Below are positions 1 to 5,710 of a stretch of DNA of 10,888 nucleotides, in pieces. The stretch's first letter is position 1, and every line of letters starts with the position of its first letter. Source of the DNA: JBDSYA01 sp039925865 (GTDB lineage Bacteria > Bacteroidota > Ignavibacteria > Tepidaquicellales > Tepidaquicellaceae). The DNA lies in contig JBDSYA010000009.1 of NCBI GenBank assembly GCA_039925865.1, forward strand, positions 1 to 10,888. Direction: 5' to 3'. Made by a program: the position numbers and the translations under genes. The notes under the pieces were generated by a model. The model searched no databases. It was given only the letters and a program-made list of their open reading frames with translations, and had not been told where the DNA came from.

Positions 1-120
1 TTGTTCACGCTGATATTGACGTTCGTGGGTTTTGCAGCAGGTTTTTATAGTTTTTATCTCAACATAAAAAAACTTTCCGAGGAAGATAAGAAAGAAAATC
101 CTAAATATAATAAGTACTGA
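1..120 (+). CDS. atpZ: AtpZ-like F1F0 ATP synthase accessory protein, C-terminal end only
   Basis: Reading frame 1 is open from the window edge to a TGA at 118-120 and gives the last 39 residues of a protein that began upstream. The visible part is a hydrophobic, glycine-containing segment (LILTFVGFAAGFYSFYL) followed by a short lysine/glutamate-rich tail. This matches the end of the second membrane hairpin in AtpZ/AtpI-type small proteins, which commonly open bacterial atp operons and are thought to help assemble the c-ring or carry Mg2+. The TTG at position 1 is internal coding, not a start. The stop overlaps the reading frame of the next gene, which suggests translational coupling. The call rests on short sequence plus position ahead of the AtpI-like gene and atpB, so the family is likely but not certain. 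Confidence 0.6.
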   Translation: MFTLILTFVGFAAGFYSFYLNIKKLSEEDKKENPKYNKY

Positions 121-188
121 AAGCCGGAGATCTTAAGAAGTTCATAACGAGGGTAATTGCTATAAGCACAGCGCTCCTTGTTACGTCA

Positions 189-509
189 ATGATAACCATC
201 TTCATCACCAATAATCAGATCTACATTGTTCCTTTAATTCTCGGCTGGCTGATAAGTTTTCTGAATGTAATTGCAGGAAGTATAATAATTTACAAAGCGT
301 TTCAAACACCGGGAAGAGGTTTCTTTAATACAGTTCTTTTGAGTATGGTTGTTAGAATGTTCACGATAGCCGGACTGGTTTTCATACTCTCATATTTTTT
401 AAAAATAGATAAGATAAGTTTTGCAGTAATTTTATTTTTCTTTTACTTTTTATTTTTGATCCTTGAAATAAATTTCCTTTCAAGCAACTCTAACAGAAAA
501 CAAATTTAA
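189..509 (+). CDS. AtpI-like ATP synthase assembly membrane protein (start probably further upstream)
   Basis: A small, very hydrophobic protein between atpZ and atpB, the usual place for an AtpI/subunit I protein that assists assembly of the c-ring. From the ATG at 189 it has 106 residues with membrane segments near 11-36, 46-70 and 77-97 and a short basic tail. The frame stays open upstream to a TAA at 111-113, and the extra residues make sense: a Lys-containing start (LKAGDLKKF) and then a hydrophobic run that completes a first membrane helix, which the ATG at 189 would cut in half. That gives a conventional four-helix protein of about 130 residues. No ATG, GTG or TTG exists there. A CTG at 117-119, overlapping the atpZ stop as CTGA, is the most natural candidate, with ATA or ATT codons as alternatives. 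The stop is three bases before the atpB start. Family assignment is by context and topology. Confidence 0.7.
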   Translation: MITIFITNNQIYIVPLILGWLISFLNVIAGSIIIYKAFQTPGRGFFNTVLLSMVVRMFTIAGLVFILSYFLKIDKISFAVILFFFYFLFLILEINFLSSNSNRKQI

Positions 510-512
510 TAA

Positions 513-1472
513 TTGATAAAAATTTTGGATCCGAAACCCTCTGTAAGGAAAACACTTCTAAAAATATTACCGGTCTTCATAATATTCTTTTCAACTTTAT
601 TCACACTTTATATAAGTACTTCTTATGCGCAGGAGCATAAAGATGAAACTACAAAGCAGGATATTCATACTGCTGATGATGAAGGTAATTTTGATATAAT
701 TGAAAGAGTAGTAGATCACCATTATGTAGATCTTTATTTCTTTGGAAAGCTTAACCTTCCTCACTTTGCGCCGGTAAACATTGGCGGTATGGAAATAGAT
801 TTCTCGGTGACAAAGAGTCTTTTTATGATGATAATTTCATCGATACTCCTTGTGATAGTTCTTGCATTTGCAGCATCAAAGAATGCTAAGAACAGGGTAC
901 CGCGCGGGATTGGAAATATGGTTGAGTCTATAGTTGTGTTTATTCGTGATGAAATAGTTGTTCCAAACATGGGAAAAGCGGGAATAAAAATGCTTCCTTT
1001 CTTTTGTTCACTGTTTTTCTTCATCATGTTTGCGAATCTGATCGGGCTGTTTCCATTCATGGCTCAGCCGACAAAGAACATTAATATCACAGCTGCCTTA
1101 GCTCTCATAACATTTTCAGTCACACAGGTAAAAGGGATTCAGGCACACGGTGTTGTTGGCTACTTTAAAGGACTTGTTCCTCCGGGCGTTCCGGTATTTG
1201 TAATGCCGATCATGATAGTAGTTGAATTCATCGGATTGTTCACAAAACCTTTTTCATTACTGATGAGGTTGTTTGCAAATATTACTGCAGGTTCGATTAT
1301 AATATTTTCATTGATAGGATTGATTTTTATAATGAGCTATGCCGGGACTATAATTGCAATTCCACTTGGATTATTTATTTACATGCTTGAGATATTTATT
1401 GCTTTACTACAGGCTTATATATTTACAATGCTTTCGGTGTTGTATATCGATATGGCTGTGCACCAACACTGA
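513..1472 (+). CDS. atpB: F0F1 ATP synthase subunit a
   Basis: Membrane subunit a forms the two proton half-channels beside the c-ring. The 319-residue product carries the hallmark KPFSLLMRLFANITAG, with the essential arginine at Arg252 (E. coli Arg210), and LLQAYIF with Gln300 (E. coli Gln252). Glu293 sits where E. coli has His245. The partner position, Glu219 in E. coli and His in many other species, is Ser261 here. An N-terminal hydrophobic stretch at about 12-39 ends in SYA before Gln40 and looks like a cleavable signal peptide, followed by an acidic, His-containing loop that should face the periplasm. The start is TTG at 513 because an in-frame TAA lies at 510-512; TTG at 525 is the only other reasonable choice. 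No Shine-Dalgarno is visible, so translation is probably coupled to the preceding gene, which stops three bases earlier. Confidence 0.96.
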   Translation: MIKILDPKPSVRKTLLKILPVFIIFFSTLFTLYISTSYAQEHKDETTKQDIHTADDEGNFDIIERVVDHHYVDLYFFGKLNLPHFAPVNIGGMEIDFSVTKSLFMMIISSILLVIVLAFAASKNAKNRVPRGIGNMVESIVVFIRDEIVVPNMGKAGIKMLPFFCSLFFFIMFANLIGLFPFMAQPTKNINITAALALITFSVTQVKGIQAHGVVGYFKGLVPPGVPVFVMPIMIVVEFIGLFTKPFSLLMRLFANITAGSIIIFSLIGLIFIMSYAGTIIAIPLGLFIYMLEIFIALLQAYIFTMLSVLYIDMAVHQH

Positions 1473-1560
1473 TTTGGAATTTGGGATTTGGGATTTTGGA
1501 TTTGGAATATTATGATTTTAGATTTATGATTTTAGATTTATGTTTTCGATTTATGTTTTT
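1472..1560 (+). repeat. Two-part tandem repeat between atpB and atpE
   Basis: Five 7-base units ATTTGGN (ATTTGGA, ATTTGGG, ATTTGGG, ATTTTGG, ATTTGGA) run head to tail over 1472-1506, beginning on the last base of the atpB stop. Next come two exact copies of the 14-mer ATGATTTTAGATTT at 1512-1525 and 1526-1539, and then shorter degenerate copies beginning ATGTTTT at 1540 and 1553. No coding sense is apparent. The five GG tracts lie on the mRNA strand and could in principle form a weak two-layer quadruplex. The block makes this the longest spacer in the operon (154 bp). Confidence 0.85.
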
Positions 1561-1626
1561 TGGAAATATTCAATTATAAATTATTTATAACATTAACATT
1601 AAAAATAAAAAGGAGAATTACAAAAA

Positions 1627-1848
1627 ATGGATTTAGCATACTTAGGTGGCGGCATTGGAGCCGGTCTGGCAGTAATAGGTGCAGGAATTGGAATTGGAAG
1701 ACTTGCAGGTTCTGCATTAGAATCAATCGGAAGACAGCCTGAAGCTACAGGTGAAATCAGAACAACCATGATCATTGCTGCGGCACTTGTTGAAGGAGTT
1801 GCGCTGTTTGGACTTGTTATCTGTATTTTACTTGCAACAAAAAGCTAA
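1627..1848 (+). CDS. atpE: F0F1 ATP synthase subunit c (proteolipid ring)
   Basis: Subunit c is the hairpin proteolipid whose ring is turned by ion flow. The 73-residue product has the glycine-rich first helix (GGGIGAG, then GAGIGIG, about residues 7-24), the polar loop Arg36-Gln37-Pro38 that contacts the central stalk, and a second helix with the ion-binding carboxylate Glu56 in ALVEGVALFG. The residues after Glu56 are Gly-Val rather than Ser-Thr, and the first-helix position equivalent to the Na+-binding Gln is Ile23, so a proton-driven ring is expected. Length is normal for the family. A strong AAAAGGAG ribosome site at 1608-1615 lies 11 bases before the ATG, the best in the operon together with that of atpA, which fits the high copy number of c. 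A tandem repeat lies upstream and a stem-loop downstream. Confidence 0.97.
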   Translation: MDLAYLGGGIGAGLAVIGAGIGIGRLAGSALESIGRQPEATGEIRTTMIIAAALVEGVALFGLVICILLATKS

Positions 1849-1868
1849 AAGCATTTACATATTTAACC

Positions 1869-1892
1869 GTCTGCTTAAAAATTTTAGGAGAC
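1869..1892 (+). promoter_or_regulatory. Intercistronic stem-loop between atpE and atpF that buries an AGGAG
   Basis: GTCT (1869-1872) pairs with AGAC (1889-1892). After one bulged G, CTTAAA (1874-1879) pairs with TTTAGG (1883-1888), with one G-T wobble, around a three-base loop. A TTTT run follows at 1895-1898. The only Shine-Dalgarno-like sequence before atpF, AGGAG at 1886-1890, is inside the 3' arm. The structure could protect the 3' end of an atpE message, terminate weakly, or lower atpF translation. It is inferred by hand pairing and is AT-rich, so stability is modest. Confidence 0.4.
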
Positions 1893-1919
1893 AGTTTTAA
1901 AATAATTTAAAAACAGATA

Positions 1920-2480
1920 ATGATATATTATTTTTCTTTACTATATAATCATTTATTGATACTTCTATTCATTGCACCTGATGAGAAGCCCGCACTATTA
2001 ACGGTGAATCCCGGACTTATAATCTGGCAGTTACTGATATTCGTGATCCTGCTTTTCATACTGAAAAAGATTGCATGGAAGCCTCTCCTGTCTTCACTTC
2101 ATTCGAGGGAACAATCTATCAGGGATAGTATTGATCAGGCAGAAAAATTGAAAAAGGATTCCGAAGATCTTCTTGTGGAGAATAAAAAGATCCTGACAGA
2201 AGCAAATACTCAATCGATGAAGATCATTAATGAGTCAAAGGAAATGGCGAATAAAATGAGAACCGATCTGATGACTAAGGCTCAGGAAGAATCAAGAAAA
2301 CTGATCGAACAGGCAAAGATAGAGATCAAACAGGAAAAAGATTCTGCAATGGCCGATCTTAGAAATGAAGTTTCAGATCTTGCAATTAAATCTGCCGAAA
2401 AAATTCTTAAAGATAACCTTGACGAAAGTAAGCAGAAGAAAATTGTCAATGATTTTATTTCACAGATACCCAGTAATTAG
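1920..2480 (+). CDS. atpF: F0F1 ATP synthase subunit b (peripheral stalk)
   Basis: Subunit b anchors the stator: one membrane helix and a long charged coiled coil reaching to delta. The product shows NPGLIIWQLLIFVILLFILK (residues 30-49) as the membrane anchor, then an almost unbroken charged helix from about 55 to 150. The conserved end region VSDLAIKSAEKIL lies at 151-163, where b contacts delta. From ATG 1920 it has 186 residues, with an extra hydrophobic N-terminus (MIYYFSLLYNHLLILLFIAP) that may act as a signal or second anchor. The frame is closed by a TAA at 1908-1910, so no earlier start is possible. An internal GTG at 2004 would begin MNPGLIIW and give a classical 158-residue b. Related green-sulfur-type b subunits also carry about 15-25 residues before NPGLI, so I keep 1920. 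Neither start has a convincing ribosome site. Confidence 0.93.
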   Translation: MIYYFSLLYNHLLILLFIAPDEKPALLTVNPGLIIWQLLIFVILLFILKKIAWKPLLSSLHSREQSIRDSIDQAEKLKKDSEDLLVENKKILTEANTQSMKIINESKEMANKMRTDLMTKAQEESRKLIEQAKIEIKQEKDSAMADLRNEVSDLAIKSAEKILKDNLDESKQKKIVNDFISQIPSN

Positions 2481-2529
2481 TTGATAGTTGTATCAGTAAT
2501 TATATTTTAATATTCCAATATCAAAAAAA

Positions 2530-3081
2530 ATGAAGTCTAAAGCATCAAGAAGATATTCGCTGGCAATTTTCGGAGTAGCTGAGGAGAAAGGGAAATTGGA
2601 GGAAGTCACAAAAGATGTTACCTTTGCAATAAACCTTATTAAATCCAATCATGATCTCGAACTTTTTTTTAACAGCCCGGTAATTCCTAAAAATAAAAAA
2701 CTCGAAGTAGTAAAAAATATTTTCGGATCAAATGTTTCTGAACTGACGATGAACTTTATGAATTTGCTTATTGAAAGACGAAGAGGCGCTTTGACGAGGG
2801 AAATACTTGAAGATTTTATTAAGCTGAAAAAGGAAAAAGAAGGTATCGTTGATGTTACCGTCAAAACTTCAGTTGATTTGAATGATAAGGAAAAAGCTAA
2901 TATGAAATCTAAGATAGAAGCATATACAAAATTAAAAGCTGAGTTAACTTTTGAGATCGATAAATCAATCATAGGCGGATTTGTAGCAAAGATCGATGAT
3001 ACAATACTCGATGCGAGCATAAAACGCCAGCTTGAAATACTGAAGGAGAAATTCAAACAGGGTGATTTTGTTTTAAATTAA
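2530..3081 (+). CDS. atpH: F0F1 ATP synthase subunit delta (OSCP homologue)
   Basis: Delta caps the alpha3beta3 head and joins it to subunit b. The 183-residue product has the family layout: a helical N-terminal domain starting with the conserved Arg-Arg-Tyr (residues 7-9, ASRRYSLAIFGVAEEKGKLE) and the C-terminal signature IIGGFVAKIDDTILDASIKR at 147-166. Length is typical. ATG at 2530 is the only sensible start: the short frame upstream hits a TAA before it. The preceding bases are an A-run (TCAAAAAAAA) with no Shine-Dalgarno. It sits 49 bp after atpF and 61 bp before atpA, the usual b-delta-alpha order. Confidence 0.94.
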   Translation: MKSKASRRYSLAIFGVAEEKGKLEEVTKDVTFAINLIKSNHDLELFFNSPVIPKNKKLEVVKNIFGSNVSELTMNFMNLLIERRRGALTREILEDFIKLKKEKEGIVDVTVKTSVDLNDKEKANMKSKIEAYTKLKAELTFEIDKSIIGGFVAKIDDTILDASIKRQLEILKEKFKQGDFVLN

Positions 3082-3142
3082 TTTTTGATCACTAAAATTT
3101 TTAAGAAAATATTCCGTTAATTCGGAGAAGGAAAAATAAATA

Positions 3143-4666
3143 ATGGCAGAGGTAAAATCAGATGAGATTTCCGCGATACTAAGGAGACAGTTATCAGGTT
3201 TCGAAACGGAAGTTGATATTTATGATGTCGGAACGGTGCTTTATGTTGGTGATGGAGTTGCCCGTGTATATGGATTATCAAAATGCGAAGCAGGGGAGCT
3301 GATCGAATTTCCAAACGCAGTTTTTGGAATTGCTTTAAACCTTGAAGAAGATAATGTAGGATGTATTCTATTCGGCGATTCGTCACTTGTTAAAGAAGGT
3401 GATCTTGTTAAAAGAACAGGAAGAATTGCTTCAATGCCGGTAGGGGAAGCAATGCTTGGAAGAGTTATCAATCCGCTTGGCCAGCCTGTTGACGGTAAAG
3501 GTGAAATTCATACTGACAAATTTTTACCGCTTGAAAGAAAAGCTCTTGGTGTAATTCAAAGACAGCCTGTGAAAGAACCGCTTCAGACCGGAGTGAAAGC
3601 TGTTGATGCGATGATCCCGATAGGAAGAGGACAAAGAGAACTTATTATCGGTGACAGACAGACAGGAAAAACGGCAGTTGCAATAGACGCAATTATAAAT
3701 CAAAAAGGTAAAGATGTATTTTGTATATATGTTGCAATCGGCCAAAAAGGTTCGACAGTTGCGCAGGTAGTAAAAAACTTTCAGGATGCGGGAGCAATGG
3801 AATATACAACGGTGATTGCAGCTACTGCTTCAGATCCTGCACCGCTTCAGTATATTGCAGCATTTGCAGGAGCAACACTTGGAGAATATTTTAGAGATTC
3901 AGGAAGACATGCATTAGTAGTATATGATGACCTTTCAAAACAAGCGGCATCTTACCGTGAAGTATCTTTATTATTAAGAAGACCTCCGGGAAGGGAAGCA
4001 TATCCCGGTGATGTATTTTATCTTCACTCAAGACTTCTTGAAAGAGCATCAAAGCTCTCCGACGATCTTGGCGGCGGAAGCCTGACAGCATTACCTATAA
4101 TTGAAACACAAGCGGGCGACGTGTCTGCATACATTCCAACAAATGTTATCTCTATAACAGACGGTCAGATCTATCTTGAACCAAATCTATTTAATGCAGG
4201 TGTAAGGCCGGCTATCAACGTCGGTATATCCGTTTCAAGAGTAGGTGGTAACGCTCAGATAAAAGCAATGAAAAAGATCGCAGGAACATTGAGACTTGAG
4301 CTTGCTCAGTACAGAGAGCTCGAAGCTTTTGCAAAATTCGGTTCTGATCTTGATAAAGCTACTATGCAGCAGTTAAGAAGAGGTGAAAGATTAGTAGAGA
4401 TATTAAAACAGAAACAATATTCTCCGATGACAGTTGAAAATCAGGTGTTGATACTTTATGCTGCGACTAAAGGTTATCTGGATGAGATTCCTGTAGCAGA
4501 TGTCAGGAGATTCCAGGATGATCTTATACAGGAAGTTGAAAATATGCACCCTGACATTGTAAAAAGTATAAGCGAAACCAAAGATCTCACACCGGAAAAT
4601 ATTGAAAAAATGAATAAAGTTTTTGGTGACTATACGGAAAGATTCAAGTCTACATTGAAGTCATAA
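3143..4666 (+). CDS. atpA: F0F1 ATP synthase subunit alpha
   Basis: Alpha forms the non-catalytic nucleotide sites of the alpha3beta3 head and gives the arginine that reaches into the neighbouring beta site. All hallmarks are present in 507 residues: Walker A GDRQTGKT at 170-177, Walker B LVVYDD at 258-263, the PPGREAYPGDVFYLHSRLLE block at 281-300, and the SVSRVGG motif with the arginine finger at Arg366. Gln173 in the P-loop is the alpha-type residue, as opposed to beta's GGAGVGKT, so this is alpha and not a misplaced beta. The ribosome site is strong (GGAGAAGGA at 3124-3132, ten bases before ATG). The C-terminal helical domain is complete and length is normal. No beta gene follows within the window. 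Confidence 0.99.
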   Translation: MAEVKSDEISAILRRQLSGFETEVDIYDVGTVLYVGDGVARVYGLSKCEAGELIEFPNAVFGIALNLEEDNVGCILFGDSSLVKEGDLVKRTGRIASMPVGEAMLGRVINPLGQPVDGKGEIHTDKFLPLERKALGVIQRQPVKEPLQTGVKAVDAMIPIGRGQRELIIGDRQTGKTAVAIDAIINQKGKDVFCIYVAIGQKGSTVAQVVKNFQDAGAMEYTTVIAATASDPAPLQYIAAFAGATLGEYFRDSGRHALVVYDDLSKQAASYREVSLLLRRPPGREAYPGDVFYLHSRLLERASKLSDDLGGGSLTALPIIETQAGDVSAYIPTNVISITDGQIYLEPNLFNAGVRPAINVGISVSRVGGNAQIKAMKKIAGTLRLELAQYRELEAFAKFGSDLDKATMQQLRRGERLVEILKQKQYSPMTVENQVLILYAATKGYLDEIPVADVRRFQDDLIQEVENMHPDIVKSISETKDLTPENIEKMNKVFGDYTERFKSTLKS

Positions 4667-4702
4667 TATTGTAATTAATTTTTAAAAACATACACGCATA
4701 GA

Positions 4703-5596
4703 TTGGCGACACTCAAAGAATTAAAAATCAGAATTGGCGGAGTAAAAAATACTCAGAAGATCACCCGCGCGATGAAGATGGTTGCTTCGGCAAAACTCAG
4801 AAGAGCACAGGATAAGATCATCTCAGCGAGACCTTATGCAAAAAAAATAAATGAATTATTAAGCGATCTTGTCGGTGCAGCAGAAGATGGCGTGGATGAG
4901 CTTTCAGACGCAAGAGATATAAAGACCAGGCTGCTGGTGATAGTTTCCGCAGACAGGGGACTTGCGGGATCTTTCAATACAAATATCATCCGGACTTCAG
5001 GTAATTACTTAAACACAATTGATAAAAATACTAAAGTTGTAATTGTCGGAAAAAAGGCAAACGATTCTTTGAAAAAGAAAAATTTAAATCTGCTGAAAAG
5101 TTATACGGGTGTGTTTGGTGATCTTACTATTGAGCGTTCAAATGAAATAGTCAATTATCTCGTTGACGGTTATAAGAAAAAACAATTTGATAGTGTGGAA
5201 ATAGTTTACAATGAGTTTAAATCAATTGCTAAGCAGGTTACGGTAAAGGAACAATTCCTTCCATTAAAAAAATCAGATGAAAAACAAGATCTGAAGCCTG
5301 ATGGAAAACAAGAGGTAAAGACAAAGAAAAAAACTGATTACATTTATGAACCGTCTGCAGTTGAAATAATTAAGGAGCTGATACCTAAACAGCTAAAAGT
5401 TCAGTTCTGGAAAGTACTGCTCGAGTCAAATGCAGCAGAGCAGGCTGCCCGAATGACCGCAATGGAAACGGCTACCAAGAATGCATCGGACTTACTTAAA
5501 ATACTTGAATTGTCTTACAATCAGGCGAGACAGGCGGCAATTACCAAAGAGATACTTGAGATAGTCGGAGGTGCAGAAGCTCTGAAAGATGCATAA
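4703..5596 (+). CDS. atpG: F0F1 ATP synthase subunit gamma (central rotor shaft)
   Basis: Gamma is the rotor shaft inside the alpha3beta3 head. The 297-residue product has the conserved N-terminal coil start MATLKELKIRIGGVKNTQKI, followed by TRAMKMVASAKLRRAQ, then SADRGLAGSFN at 82-92, and the conserved C-terminal helix around ESNAAEQAARMTAMETATKN (241-260) ending in ITKEILEIVGGAEAL. The start is TTG at 4703, which restores the family's Met-Ala-Thr-Leu beginning; no ATG is available before the conserved region. Residues about 188-212 are a Lys/Asp-rich stretch containing an imperfect eight-residue duplication (DEKQDLK, then DGKQEVK), an insert in the globular domain rather than in the shaft. 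It is the last gene of the operon: a terminator lies 35 bp after its stop, and neither atpD nor atpC follows. Confidence 0.97.
   Translation: MATLKELKIRIGGVKNTQKITRAMKMVASAKLRRAQDKIISARPYAKKINELLSDLVGAAEDGVDELSDARDIKTRLLVIVSADRGLAGSFNTNIIRTSGNYLNTIDKNTKVVIVGKKANDSLKKKNLNLLKSYTGVFGDLTIERSNEIVNYLVDGYKKKQFDSVEIVYNEFKSIAKQVTVKEQFLPLKKSDEKQDLKPDGKQEVKTKKKTDYIYEPSAVEIIKELIPKQLKVQFWKVLLESNAAEQAARMTAMETATKNASDLLKILELSYNQARQAAITKEILEIVGGAEALKDA
5276..5320 (+). repeat. Imperfect 24-bp-period duplication inside atpG
   Basis: The 21-base segment at 5276-5296 recurs at 5300-5320 with 17 of 21 identities by eye, three bases apart. It encodes DEKQDLK and DGKQEVK, one codon apart, keeps the reading frame, and supplies most of the Lys-rich insert in gamma. 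Confidence 0.7.
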
Positions 5597-5630
5597 TAAT
5601 GAAATATAAATTTAATTTTCAATAATATTG

Positions 5631-5660
5631 AGACCCGGTTTAAACAGACCGGGTTTTTTT
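5631..5660 (+). terminator. Rho-independent terminator of the atp operon
   Basis: ACCCGGT at 5633-5639 pairs perfectly with ACCGGGT at 5648-5654 around an eight-base loop, and the T-run TTTTTTT follows at 5654-5660. It begins 35 bp after the atpG stop and is the only GC-rich hairpin in this AT-rich spacer. It ends the operon without atpD and atpC. The minus-strand gene ending at 5711 converges on it, but the T-run is only on the plus strand. Confidence 0.93.
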
Positions 5661-5710
5661 ATTTCTTATATGAAAAATATTAAAAATATTTTGATTGATC
5701 ATAAATGAAA

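Noticed and set aside
1560..1742. An open frame of 60 codons overlapping the start of atpE
   Set aside because: It overlaps atpE in another frame, its product is a translation of the glycine-rich c helix out of frame, and it lacks any ribosome site or family signature.
2649..3056. A 135-codon antisense frame inside atpH
   Set aside because: Ser/Phe/Ile-rich translation typical of the complement of a Lys/Glu-rich AT-rich gene; atpH is clearly the coding strand.
3143..4666. Possibility that this is the beta subunit gene
   Set aside because: The P-loop GDRQTGKT and the SVSRVGG arginine motif are alpha-type; beta has GGAGVGKT.
5661..5710. AT-only hairpin (AAATATT / AATATTT) downstream of the secreted-protein gene, as a minus-strand terminator
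   Set aside because: The stem has no G-C pairs and would be unstable; not enough to call a terminator.
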